A stretch of 49,542 nt of DNA from Gnetum montanum. Its lineage: Eukaryota > Streptophyta > Gnetopsida > Gnetales > Gnetaceae. Below the pieces are notes generated by a model. That model made no database searches. It saw nothing but the letters and a program-made list of their open reading frames with translations, and had not been told where the DNA came from. Of the stretch, positions 11,575 to 22,012 are shown in pieces. Position 1 is the first letter of the stretch; every line of letters begins with the position of its first letter. Where the stretch lies: contig MNCI01034292.1 in assembly GCA_015680685.1 (NCBI GenBank), positions 23,680 to 73,221 of the forward strand, in the 5' to 3' direction. A program made the position numbers and the translations under genes.

Positions 11575-12670
11575 AGAAAACGTCGATGGCTGGAAACACC
11601 AAGAGCTCTTCGGGCACACAGCCTAACCCCAAATCCACACAAGGGTTGTGCTGGAGAAAATGGATTCAAGGTGCCTTGAACGGTTTGGTTGATCAAACAG
11701 GTACTTAACTGGTGTACAATAATCCTTTTTGCATACAATGATTTTAAATGGAACACGTGGTGGTAAAATAAAATAAAACGTAATGTGCATAGTAGTAGAA
11801 ACGTGCTAAAGCACATGACAGGACAGTGAACATGATTGAACGTTTGACAATACCAAAAAATAAATGTTGTAATCAAATAGAAAGAGAGTTTGAATAGAAA
11901 GATGCACTACCCCGAAAATGAGTACAGGTATACAAAGTGTACAATAGGCACAGTAGGAGTGGAGTCACAACCTCGGTGGTGTCGGGCTATGAAATCTGGT
12001 GCTCACTATGATAAACTGTGCATCCTGGGTTGGTGGTCACAGTATACTATGTGATGTAGTTGTGCATCTTTGTCAGTGTGGTGTGCTCTGGGTCTCGTTC
12101 GCCCATAGAGCTAAGTGCCAAGATGTCAAAAAATGCCAAATGCCTTTCTGATGAAGAAAAATAGAAACTTCTCTCCTTTCTTTTCTTCTCCCCCCTTCCT
12201 TTTTTAAAAGAGGATGTAGAGGTATTTATAGAGCTAGGGTGGGCCATGTGATAGTGCGGTAGGTAACAACATGTAACAGCACGTTACGCTACACTATGCT
12301 ATGCAGAGTAGCAGCATGTAATAGTACGTAACAACACATAACAGCGTAGCGTAACAAGGTGTTACGCTACGTTATGCTATGCAGCGTAGTAGCACATAAC
12401 AATGCATAACAGGGTGTTACGCTACGCTACAGGATGTTACGCAATGCTACGCTATGCAGTGTAGCAGGGTGCTATGCTATGCTATGCTATGCAGTGTAGC
12501 AAGGTGCTATGCTATGCAGTGTAGCAGCATGTAATAGTGTGTAACAACATGTAATAGTGTAATGTAATAGGGCGTTACGCTACGCTATAGGATGTTACGC
12601 TATGTAGCGTAGTAGGGTGCTACACTATGCAGCGTAGCAATGCGTAACAGCGTAGAGTAACAGGGTGTTG
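11575..12670 (-). repeat. Inverted D-type LTR-like segment inside the antisense gene
   Basis: Read on the - strand, this has the same order as a D LTR. A dense GCTACG/CGTAGC array (12668-12255) is followed by TATAAATA (12230-12223) and a U5-like part. The U5-like part shares landmarks with 17400-17628: ATTGTACACCA, CCGTTCAAGGCACC, CCATTTTCTC(T/C)AG, GGGTTAGGCTGT and TGTTTCCAGCCA. It ends near a TGG triplet where the primer site would be. It is either a solo LTR inserted opposite to D, or a duplicated LTR acting as an internal antisense promoter. No clean target duplication was found. Confidence 0.65.
12223..12230 (-). promoter_or_regulatory. TATA box of the inverted LTR-like segment
   Basis: CTCTATAAATACC on the - strand matches the context GGCTCTATAAATACCC of the distal D LTR at 16967. 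Transcription would run towards the 3' exons of the antisense gene. Confidence 0.6.
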
Positions 12671-13017
12671 AAAGTGCCATCGTTCTGACACTTAACCATA
12701 TTTGCAATCACAATGCTAGGACCTAAAATTTTGTGGTGTTTCACCATCTAAACTATCATGAGCCATTAAGAACTCATTCCTTGACCATAGATCTTCCAGT
12801 TCACCCACTTGACTATCTTTTTCCTTTTCAAGTTTCTAGACCCATTTCCAAAGGTCTTTATTAACGCGCCTACACTCCCACAAGGATCATGCTGAGTACT
12901 GTGCACATTTACTTGCCTCCTCATATATATCATGAGGCACCTTGGCTACCTGTGGAGGAAGCTCAGGCATAACATCAACTTCAACTAAATATTGTGGGTC
13001 CCATTTGAGTTGAGAAG

Positions 13018-13094
13018 CTGGTAATCATACATGAAGAAGTGTTAATCACTAGATGATAGCAAAAATACAATAACATAGAGAGAAAACTCTATAC
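13018..13094 (-). other. Intron 3 of the antisense gene (77 bp, phase uncertain)
   Basis: The donor is TTTGAA|GTATAG and the acceptor is GTATGATTACCAG|CTTC. The next readable exon frame (SQLKWDPQ) is off by one base, so either a small indel has occurred or the real donor differs. Confidence 0.5.
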
Positions 13095-13246
13095 TTCAAA
13101 CACAACTATCTTGGGGTCAATTTTCCTTAAACAGTTAATCATGTCATCAACAATCCCCTCCATAAAGGTAAACTTATCTAGCGTTTCCGTCCATGGCTCT
13201 AGGCGAAAGGAAGAAGAAGACTCAGGACTTTTAGTAGTAGTGTCCT

Positions 13247-13330
13247 CTGTACAATAAAAGCACATTAGCATTATGAAAAAGAGGGAGAAGAAAGGGGGAA
13301 GTAACATAAATGATAGTGTAAAGCTCCTAC
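13247..13330 (-). other. Intron 2 of the antisense gene (84 bp)
   Basis: The donor is TTTGCTAG|GTAGGAGC and the acceptor is TTTTATTGTACAG|AGGACA. A strong pyrimidine tract (CCCCCTTTCTTCTCCCTC) precedes the acceptor. The frame is preserved across the junction. Confidence 0.75.
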
Positions 13331-13645
13331 CTAGCAAACCCTCAGGGTTGAGAGTGGGGGGATCGTCCATCGACACACTATCAAACAAAGCATCAAACTC
13401 ATCAGCCCCAAACTATAGCCCTTCTGCCTTAAGCTGACTTAATAGTGTAGTAGCATCTTCAACCATCATGTGCCCCTCATGAGCTGGGGTACACTCTGCA
13501 AAAGGTTCATCTATAGTAGGGGCCTCTTTTTAAGGGACAGGGGCCTCTTTTTAAGGGACAGGGGCCTCCTCCTCTACAACTTAGGCCTCTTCTTCTTCTA
13601 TAGTAGGGGACCCCACCTCAGGGGCTAAAGCTTCTTCTTCATCTT

Positions 13646-13793
13646 CTATTACACACATATAAAGTAAGCATGCTAGTCTAATAACACAAAAAAAATAAAA
13701 AAAAGGGGGGGAGGGTAGCTAATGAGACAATTAAAACATAATCACCAACAAATGCAAGTTGTACTTTATGAACCTTGATCTGCAATATTTTAC
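13646..13793 (-). other. Intron 1 of the antisense gene (148 bp)
   Basis: The donor is AGAG|GTAAAA and the acceptor is TGTGTGTAATAG|AAGATG. It is pyrimidine- and AT-rich. Exon 1 ends with one base of a codon and exon 2 completes it in the open frame. Confidence 0.7.
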
Positions 13794-13866
13794 CTCTTTT
13801 TTCACTGGTACATGGAGGCTCTTCCAATGGATGAGATTTCTTGTGTTGCAACTTTGATTTCACCAT

Positions 13867-14167
13867 TTAAGTAATAAGGCATGCCCCCCTCACTGCATTT
13901 CCTGTGTTAATGGAAGGTGCTTGTCTAATGCTATCTTGTGCATAAAAGGGTCGTCCCACCTAATCCTTTGTTGTTATTGAAAAGGACTCCCCAATAGCTT
14001 CTGGGGGGTCCTACGATCGAGTGGTATAGAATACTTGGCAAATCCATGGTTTGGATATCTAGGTTCAATCCTGCAACACCCAAATTCCATTCTCTTGGAC
14101 CACCAAAAATTCAGCAAACCATCGTAGGAAAACTATAAAAAAGGTGAAATGTAGATTAAAATGTACA
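13867..14167. other. Non-coding stretch between the antisense gene and the B-type insertion
   Basis: It holds the upstream region of the antisense gene, a run of G (14003-14008) that could be a purine-tract remnant, and a tRNA-like segment. It should contain the left part of D's distal LTR, but no convincing match to 3902-4423 was found. Confidence 0.4.
14003..14082 (+). other. tRNA-like sequence (tRNA relic or SINE head)
   Basis: TACGATCGAGTGGTATAG resembles a pol III A box. GGTTCAATCC, about 50 bases later, resembles a B box that is one base short. GGGGGGT at the start can pair at five of seven positions with AACACCC at the end. A CAAA...TTTG anticodon-like stem with a CAT-containing loop is possible. 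The cloverleaf is imperfect, so this is not called a functional tRNA. Confidence 0.35.
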
Positions 14168-15925
14168 TGAATAAGGGAGATCAAAATGTCCACGATATCG
14201 GATCAACCATGTAATGTCGAATACTCGATATTGCAGCCTATCTCCTTGCCTATAAATAAGAGGCAAGGCCCTTGGTTTCCACATTAGAAGTTAGTATCTT
14301 AGCCAAACTCTTGCTATTTTTTCCCTTTGGAGTTAGAATTATTTCTGTGTGCCCGTAGTAGGAGTCATAGAGTGAACAGATCTTTATTCGAGCATTGTGT
14401 ACCTAAGCACACTTTGTGTACGATAATAAAGACGAACTTTAGGATAAACTTTGTAGCATACAAAATAGATTAATTAGTGATTAATTATTATTTAATGCTT
14501 TCCTAGTTGATTAATGATTTCTCTCACCCTACAACTCTCTTAGTTAAATACACTCAGTACGATCGCTTCGAGCATGCATGTAGCGCTTGGTAACCCAGTA
14601 ACGATTACGTTTGGTAATCCCAGCAGCGTTACACTAGTTCAGGATGTGTATGGCATGTGGGAAAAAATACTGGTGTTAGGAGTAATTAGAAATTAGTTTA
14701 TGAATATTTAAATTAGATAAGTTACTTAGTTATCTCTCTCCCCCTCCTTACTAGCGCAGAATATAAAATACATAAAATCCATAAAAATCATATGCCTCAA
14801 GCTTACTTAACCATACAAACATGACATACAAGTAAGTTTGGGAAGACAATGATTAACCAACCTGTTATTATTCCACAAAGGCACATAGGCACTTAGTCCT
14901 TGTAATTTGACCGAAACATGCATGAAACGCTCGTATTCATGTTATTGAGCGTAGGGGTACCTCGCTGCTCATCATTGGCATTATTGTTGAGGACTTAGTT
15001 GTTTGTGCACTAAGTAGAATGTAGGAAATCATTTATATCATTGGAACAAATCCTTAGGATTGATTAAGGAAAAGATAATAATACATTGCACGTTGAACAA
15101 GACAAGATGTCTTCTTCTTTGCACAAAAGCACTTCACCACCTAGGACTAACACAAGAAGCAATCAGCAGCAAGATACATATGACGTTGATCTGCTAGTTC
15201 CTCAACAATTTCTTGTGCTATATATTCACCCTGATGAATATGTACCTGACTTCACCTTTATTCTCCACCAATATGAATAGCTACATTGGCATGACTTGGA
15301 GGGTAACATAGTGTTACCTCCAAACCATTCAGTCCCAAGTATGCTTCTTCGTGCTCTCACATGAATAGGCATGCAACACTTACATGCAGAGTACATTGCA
15401 CAAGACTATGATTTGAGAGACTATCATCTCACAGAGGCGCAACATCAAAGAAACTTGCAATAGGAGAGACACCATAAGTCCTTGAAGGGAAAATGGTCCA
15501 AGGATGCCCCCCATGTTTTAAGAGAAATTGAAGGTGATGAACTTGCTTTAGGTAGTCGCCAACATAATGATGTTCCTCCCCTTGACTTTGGCTAAGGGGT
15601 TGTATATCAAAACCTTCATTCTACTGTTCACAACCTAAGTGCTGATACCAATGGACACAAAGTATCTGAAAAGAAACAAGGAAACATGACAAAGATGGGC
15701 ATTCTGATAGAAATCACGATCGAGGTAGAGACCACCAAAGAGAAGGTAGTAGACATCATCATGGTGATGGTTCTCCTTCTTCTTCATCTTCATCATCTCC
15801 TTCATCCTCTCCTTCAATGTTCAAACACAGCCATAGAGAGATAAATCGTGAGGATAAGGGCAACCAAAAGGAAAGTCACAGATGAAACAACCAAGATAGA
15901 GGAGGAGGGCATTCTAGGGAATCAA
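14168..15925 (+). mobile_element. Truncated B-type element nested in D's distal LTR
   Basis: This contains an LTR (about 14168-14974, TATAAATA at 14251-14258, ending CTCATCA), a decayed Asp-type primer site (14976-14994) and the gag start. All match element B on the other strand (27156-33410). It is cut at about 15925, where D LTR sequence starts abruptly. Its left edge has lost the canonical TGATGAG, so both ends may be truncated. All seven primer-site differences are C-to-T or G-to-A. Confidence 0.7.
15107..15920 (+). pseudogene. B-type gag N-terminus (truncated)
   Basis: The start at 15107 (MSSSLHKSTSPPR) parallels element B's MSSSSSHKSNSPPR. Both continue with VPQQ...HPD..., a GNIVLP segment and an AEY-containing helix. 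A serine/arginine/histidine-rich stretch follows (HHHGDGSPSSS near 15760). Several stops and at least one frameshift are present. It ends at the truncation before the gag core. Confidence 0.7.
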
Positions 15926-17628
15926 AATCTTTTCTCAAATTGTCTTGGCATGGGAAACAAAATTCTCCATGCTTCAACCATGAAAAATTCTTGTTCTACT
16001 GCCACCTCAGAATATGACTGAGATCCCATGATAGAACACTTGCAAATTAAGTCGAAATTTAGGCAAAACTAGGTGCTACACTATGCTACGCTATGTAGCG
16101 TAGTAGGGTGATAATGTAGGAAGATCCTCCATCAAGTTGTTCTAGCAAAACAATTGCACTTGGCCATGCTTCGACCTCCAAGACTGCTTGTCCCACTTTG
16201 CTGTCAAGTCCTAATCAAAGTCTCTTGACAAAACATTGCAGGTTGTGATTCAAATTCATCCCAGACTAACTACTATGCTACATAGAGTAGCACAGCATAG
16301 CAAGGACCTAAAAGATAAAAGGCACCCCAAGGCTAAAACTAGGAAGTCTCAGGCTCTTTTAACATGAAAACTGTAATGGCTGATTGCTAAAATAGTTTTC
16401 CTTGCTAGGCCTTAGAGGGGTATTTTTGGTTTTCAAGCAAGAGTTTTCTTAAAGGTGGCTACTACGCTATGCAACGTAGTAGAGCGTAGTGAGTAGGTAT
16501 TCACGCTACTCCGCTACACTAAGTAGTGTAAATGATGTAACACTTGATAAGAAGCCACAAGACATCTCTAGAAGCTCTAGGACTCATTGTCAATAGTCAT
16601 TTCTACCCTAGCATATCCTTGACAACCGAGATCAACAATTTGCCTTGCTTGTTGCATCCCTTGTTGAGTCCCAAAATTGTCTCTACACTTCACACTACAT
16701 ATAAGAGAGGGGAAGACATAGTCCTAAAGCGTAAGCTTCACTATACATTTTTTCATAACAATTTTTTGTAAAAATATGGTAGTCCCTTGGGTACATGCAA
16801 TTCGAATGATATGGTTACAACTCAGCAAGTTTCACTTCCATCCTCGTTCCATTCAACGTAGCATATCAGCATAGCACCACACATCAGCGTAGCACATCCA
16901 CGTTTGTGCACTGTGGGACCCAGGACACGTGATACCCAAGCCATGTCTCACTCCCACTCTTGGCTCTATAAATACCCTAGAAAATAACATTCTAAGGGTT
17001 CACTTTTAGCAATTTTATTCTAGCAGTAAGCTTTGATGCAGAGATTAGCAAACAGAAGGTTGATAAACAACAAACCCCAGCAGTAGCACTTCCTTGATCT
17101 CCCTACAACCCAGCGTAGTGGCTTTTAACCTAGCAAGCATCAGCTCATTGGTTCTTGTTAGCATCCCATTGGCTGCAGTCTAGGAGCTGTAACCATATCA
17201 TTTTGTTGCTAGCTATGCCTATCCAGTACTGCATACCAATTGTACACATTCATCATCCAAACAAAGATCAGATCCCCCAATTTTGGGGTGGTGAATTCCC
17301 TCACCTAAACTTTCATTCTATTTTTGCTATAACATATATGTTGCATCTTTGCATACTTGTTCATGCTTATTATCCTAGTTATTTTTGATGCGTTTCTATC
17401 ATTGTGCACCCCACGTTTTCTCCCATTTCAACCTCAGCATGTTACATTTTAAAATTACTCTTTGCATACAGTTATTGTACACCATGTAAGTCCCTAACTG
17501 ATTGACCAGACCGTTCAAGGCACCCCATTTCCATTTTCTCTAGCACGGCCCTCGCACAAATCGATGGTTAGGCTGTACGCCTGATAACCCCTTGGTGTTC
17601 CAGCCACCAATGTTTTCAAACATCATAG
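15926..17628 (+). repeat. Element D distal (3') LTR, right part
   Basis: It aligns with 4424-5648 from TCAAAATCTTTTCTCAAATT to the final CATCATAG. It retains GCTACG hairpins (16075-16530) and TATAAATA at 16967-16974, which the 5' copy has lost. It is directly followed by TCACC and A's gag. Confidence 0.72.
16967..16974 (+). promoter_or_regulatory. TATA box of the D LTR
   Basis: GGCTCTATAAATACCC lies downstream of the GCTACG array and upstream of the conserved CATTCTAAGGGTT block, as expected for U3 to R. Confidence 0.65.
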
Positions 17629-18262
17629 TCACCACCTCATGTACCTTACACTTTCCTCAACAACAATATTCTCATCCTTCACCTACTTCTACATCACCAC
17701 CAGTTTTTCCAGAGGGTTTTGCACCATAGCACCAACCCACGAATGTTACTTGTGCTACTACTAACAATAGTAGTGAAAACCCATCATACCAAAGGCATCC
17801 CTTCCCTAGATGTGACCATCAAAAGGGACACCTTAGTTTCAAAACCATTGCATCCTCCAACCTAGCACAAATCCAACACTATGGTGCATCTTCCTCTTCA
17901 AACCCAACGCCTTGTGTTACCTTATCAAGGCCACCAATCAATAATCCAACAACCATGCGGCCCAGTGAATCTAGCCACGAAATGAGACATATTGATCCTT
18001 TCATACGATCTTATGGTCATGGGTGCCATAGTGGGTCAGCTCCTTATCATATGACCACATATTATAATTGACCCACTATGCCTACTACGATCAAGTGTGT
18101 GAATCCCAATTTGGGTATATTCCTACCACCACCTCAAAAGACACCTAGTGGTTTGGATATGATTTGACTCCAATGTTTACAAAATTCTCGGATGAAAACC
18201 TTCCATTTATTAATTCTATCCATGCTCAACCGTTTAGCTATGGGGTGTATCCTCCATTCTAA
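17629..18262 (+). pseudogene. Element A gag, C-terminal part (right of the D insertion)
   Basis: It resumes the A gag frame after the TCACC duplication. The protein is rich in Ser, Pro and Thr, with SSNLAQIQHYGASSSSNPTP and SYGHGCHSGSAPYHM segments. It ends with YGVYPPF and a stop at 18260-18262. Element C gag ends in GGYPPF on the other strand (stop 43695-43697), which confirms the boundary. A few frameshifts and stops are present. Confidence 0.75.
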
Positions 18263-18657
18263 CAACACATAATTAATAAATTTTTTTCCGTTTCTTTAAT
18301 TTTTCAACTTTTTGTTTTCCAATTTTTCATCTTTTAATTTATTGCTTTATCTTTCTATCTTTTTATCTTTTTGTGTGTAATCTCATCTATGAATAAAGCA
18401 CTCATGTGACTCATTCGTTGAGGTTTTGTTCTCTGCTATCAAGTCTCAGGTGACTAATTACTTGAACAGCGAGCCCATCACATGCACCTAACCATTCTAT
18501 TAATAAGAGGGTCTACTCTAGGTATGATGATATTCCTAATCATTAAAACTTAAAGTAATTTTATGATCATTATACCCAAAGCGAAGAAGGATGGACCAAG
18601 AGGGAATGGCCTGGGTGTGACATCAAGGGGACGTATGGATTCTCTTGGTTGGTTGTG
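18263..18657 (+). other. Spacer after A gag, up to the E junction
   Basis: This is non-coding and T-rich (18275-18370), then GATGGACCAAGAGGGAATGG and GTGTGACATCAAGGGG. It aligns with element C near 43370-43450 on the other strand. The match stops at about 18657, where ORF2-like coding begins abruptly, marking the junction with E. Confidence 0.55.
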
Positions 18658-18659
18658 GC

Positions 18660-21039
18660 AATAAAGAACAAGGTACCATCATTAATATTTGTGGTGTGAC
18701 AATCGATTTCTCTGTGTAGGCCATTTTGGAAGTATTAAACCTTTCGAATACAAGGCCCAAGGTTACTCAGTTATCCACCTGTTCAGACCCTGATGTGCGA
18801 CGAGATTGGTTGAAAAGGGCGTATGGCAGAGATAAGACATTTGGTGAGTTGATAACAGAAGAGAGGATCTATTTCAAAATTAGAACGTATCACCTCTTCC
18901 TCACGAAGGGCCTAAAAAGAATATCAACGTATGGGGCAAGAGGATGTGTAGTGCTAATGAGGAAGTTTAATGCTAACCTACCCCATCTATACTTAATGGA
19001 GATCCTAAGGCAGTTTGAGGAACAAAAGATAGGGAAGATGGCATTGTCTTTTCATTGCCTTATCAGGAAGTTATGTTGGTGTGCTGGTATCAAAGGATAC
19101 ACTAATGATGTCCTCCGAAAAGCCTAGAATGCTTCATATGCTGAACTATTAAAGCCACCAGCCGCAAGGAAAATCACTGGTGAGACTTTGGAACCAGAAT
19201 AAGAAGAAGAACAGATGGCTGGATCAACTGCAACTCAACTTGCAGGATCCAACCAACCTCCAAGTATGAGACCCAACCAACAATGGGAAGCAGGGCCTAG
19301 CATAGGCTAGGATCAACCACCGCCACCGCAAGATTACAGACCATCGATGAGCCATCACTGAGACGGTTAGTTGGGGAAGTCATGATGACACAAATCTCTT
19401 TTGATTCATTAATGATGTCATACAGCCCATGGTTTCTTTGGATTGTGCAAGGGGTGAAGTGTCTATTCATACAGGAGGAGGGGAAAGTACTTGATCACAA
19501 AAGATCTCAGGAAACACAGCATCTTTCCAAGTGCAATTAGAAACTGGTGAAGGGGCCACTATGGTGGTCATGCAACACCAAGATGCTATGGGAGCTGCAA
19601 AAGTGGTCGTAGACTATATCAAAGAATCGTTCAATGTACCTATTGTGCCACCGGCAGATCTCATAGGAGCACGGGATGCTCAAACTTTGGCCAGAACATC
19701 AATGACTCCTATGGAACATGAGGATATGCTTGATCAATTGCTACAAAAAAGACAAGTAATGATGTCTCTATTTGACATCCCTTAGGATGTCACAAAAATT
19801 TAGTCAGATCTCATTTCCATGAAGGGGAAGCTAGTTTTAACAGAAGTGAGAGCCAGGAATGCTGAAGCAGAGGTGCAGAAATTACAAGAGAAGCTTGTAG
19901 CCCTACAAGCAGCACAGTGGGACCCTTTGCAATTTGTTCCCATAGACTAGCTAAATAATTTCAAAACTAAGCAACTAACCAAGCTAATAATGGAGAATAA
20001 AAAGTTGGCTAAGGACAAAGAGAAGGTTGTTTATGATTCCTCTACAGCACAGGCACAAACTCATCTACATCTCAAAGCACTCAATGCCTTACAAGAAGAA
20101 AATAACCAGATTGTTGCTGACAACCTTCAATTGACCGCTGTGGAAAAGCAAAAGAATGTTTTCAAGGAACACTTCCATCAATTGCAAGAATAATTCATCC
20201 GAGTCAACCAAGACATGATTCATTTAGCCAGGGAGAATCAAAACCTCTCAATGGAGGAGGTACGCGCTATTCGCCAAAAGTCAGCTATTGAAATCAGCGC
20301 GTGGCAAAATGAGGCTAAACAGCATGAAAAGCTAAAGGAGCACTTCTGAGGCCAAGTGGGGATGTACAAATAGATCATTGAGAAGGATATCCATATGGCC
20401 AAGGCCCACATAAATGCTATTAGTTCTAAACACACTGACTGGTGGGCCATATTGGACACATATGCCTTTGCCCACCAAGCAGAAGTTAAGAATCGGGAAC
20501 TACAGATTTAAGATCTGATAGAATACATGGAGTTGGCAAACCTACGGTATGCCAACCTTGCCATGTTAATAGCAGGATGCCTGAGGATAGAGCTTGAGCA
20601 GTAGGTAGCTACCACCTATGTCAAATACGAAGCAAAATTTGCAGAACGCAAGAAGTTATTGGAAAAATTAGAGATCGCAAATTCTAAACTTGAGGTGGTG
20701 AAAGTAAGCTACCAAGGACAAAAAGGTATTGCAATAGATCTAGCTCAATGGCTTGTGGATTTTTAAGAGTACAAAGACAAAGTCAGAGCCTACGAGGAGG
20801 AACGAAGGGTGTTTGCAGCTTGGTATGTCAAGGCCAATCAAATGTTTCCACAACTATCCAGCCCATGGGAGGTGCCGACTCAATCAAACCTCGGAACATT
20901 AGCATGGATGGCACAAGACCCTCGGACCAAAGAGGAGAAGCTCCAGGCCATACTCCAATGCCATCAAGTCTCAAAACCTGGAGCACAAGACAAAGGAAAA
21001 GCACCAATGGAGGAGCCACCACCACCAGGAACTACATGA
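18660..21039 (+). pseudogene. Element E ORF2 (putative plant transposon protein-like plus coiled coil)
   Basis: The frame is readable from ICGVTIDFSV through KVTQLSTCSD, WLKRAYGRDKTFGEL, YFKIRTYHLF and YLMEILRQFE to LIRKLCWCAGI (18690-19110). This is the fold seen in A's ORF2. A proline/glutamine linker (19200-19330) follows. A long region rich in Lys, Glu and Gln with strong coiled-coil character runs from 19800 to 20750. The end reads EEPPPPGTT, stop 21037-21039. About a dozen stops make it non-functional. Function is unknown; this domain is common as an extra ORF in large plant Gypsy elements. Confidence 0.72.
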
Positions 21040-21185
21040 GTTCCACAAATTTTGTAGTTGTAGCACATTTTTTTTATCTCTTTTTTTTTCATTCCACACT
21101 GCAACATAAACCCATTTCTACCATCCAATAATCCCATACCTATCCACTGTGTAATCACTGTAACTTGAGGACAAGTTTTCATTTA

Positions 21186-21197
21186 GTCGTGGGGGTA
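21186..21197 (+). other. Polypurine tract of element E
   Basis: AGTCGTGGGGGTA lies immediately before the LTR start TGATGAGTCA. The upstream block GAGGACAAGTTTTCATTTAG is shared with elements A and B. Confidence 0.7.
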
Positions 21198-22009
21198 TGA
21201 TGAGTCACATTTTGGGCGATTGCGATATCACGTACGTGATATTGTAGCGCAACCATGATATTGCATACGCAATATCGTAGCTTGTCTCGTCATCTATAAA
21301 TAGGAGGTAGACAGATGAGTCAAAGAGTCAGTAAGTAGTTCTTAGTTTAGAGTTAAAGTTCTTGTTTTATTTTTCTCAACCCTTTTCCTCCCAGTGTATG
21401 CCCGCAGTGTGGTGATTGTAATTGTACGACATCCTTTATTCGAGTGTGATGTACTTGGACACACACATGATCGAAAATAAAGATCGAGATTACTTCATCA
21501 TTGCAGCATGCACTTAGCTTAATTATTTACTTAATTTTTATTTACTACTTTCTTTGTTAATCTCATCTTACCCTAAACTCCTATTAAACACAGAATGAGT
21601 ACAACTTGATTACAAGCATTTAAGTGTGACTATTTGGTAACCCAGTAGCATACCTAGGATCTACACTTGGTATTCCTAGTGGTAGTCATGCACGAAGTCC
21701 AAGATGTGTATGGATAATTGAGGAATGGATGCTCATCGCACTTAGGCTAGCTTAGATTCTCTCTCACCCTTCTCTCTTAGCTTAGTTAACATTATCTTCC
21801 ATTACCTTCATGAGTAGCATTAGCTTAGAAAGACATCATACACCTCACTATGGACTAAACCATACATGAAAAAGAAAATACTAGTCCAAGTGGGAAGACA
21901 GCGAACTATGCTCTAAGGCTAACTGTCTAGATGCCAAAACTAGTCTGTCTACGGAGTTCGACTGGATCATGCATGTAACGCTTGTATTTGTATGGTTGAG
22001 TGTAGGGGT
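21198..22009 (+). repeat. Element E 3' LTR (end missing at N gap)
   Basis: It starts TGATGAGTCA and contains GATATC/CAATATCG palindromes at 21217-21280 and TATAAATA at 21295-21302. It resembles A's LTR throughout R-U5 (GTGTATGCCCGCAGTGTGG, for example) but differs clearly in U3. It stops at GTAGGGGT before NNN. Confidence 0.8.
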
Positions 22010-22012
22010 NNN

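Larger units (their letters stand above)
10867..13866 (-). pseudogene. Antisense intron-containing gene of element D (interrupted)
   Basis: A gene reads against D's gag. Exon 1 is 13866-13794 and begins MVKSKLQHKK. Exon 2 is 13645-13331, acidic, with EEEEA and repeated EAPVP segments. Exon 3 is 13246-13095. Exon 4 is about 13017-12700 (SQLKWDPQY..., then a Lys/Glu-rich, coiled-coil-like part). After an LTR-like insertion, coding resumes at about 11600-11014 (YARYWLVVQGKNEAIREVFE) and ends with exon 10929-10867 (DPNEDVGPS...DGES, stop 10867-10869). GT...AG sites flank the gaps. Joining exons 1-2 and 2-3 and the last pair keeps the frame; intron 3 does not, so an indel is likely. Stops are mostly TAA/TAG consistent with Gln codons hit by C-to-T. 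Antisense ORFs are known in Tat elements. I do not recognise its function. Confidence 0.68.
3902..17628 (+). mobile_element. Element D: Tat-like Gypsy element with sense gag-protease and antisense multi-exon gene
   Basis: The element is inserted in A's gag. TCACC occurs at 3897-3901 and again at 17629-17633, and removing one copy plus the insert restores A's gag frame and its match to element C. Both ends carry copies of one repeat (about 4424-5648 and 15926-17628), taken as the two LTRs. A primer-site-like sequence follows the first. Next come a 90-bp tandem repeat, gag with a CxYHxxxGHDxxxC knuckle, and a protease with a broken active site. A - strand gene with introns then lies between the protease and the distal LTR. 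Sense gag-pol plus antisense ORF is known for Tat-lineage elements such as Grande and Retand. Pol is missing. The terminal bases are AAGG...ATAG rather than TG...CA, so the exact ends are less sure than the target duplication. Confidence 0.72.
18658..22009 (+). mobile_element. Element E: 5'-truncated relative of A inserted between A gag and ORF2
   Basis: It comprises an ORF2 lacking its N-terminus, a purine tract and a 3' LTR of a subfamily distinct from the A LTRs. The LTR is cut at 22009 by three Ns, where about 17 more bases to TCATCA would be expected. No 5' LTR or gag of its own is present. Nested insertion followed by deletion, unequal recombination, or a scaffold join at the Ns are all possible. 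Confidence 0.6.
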
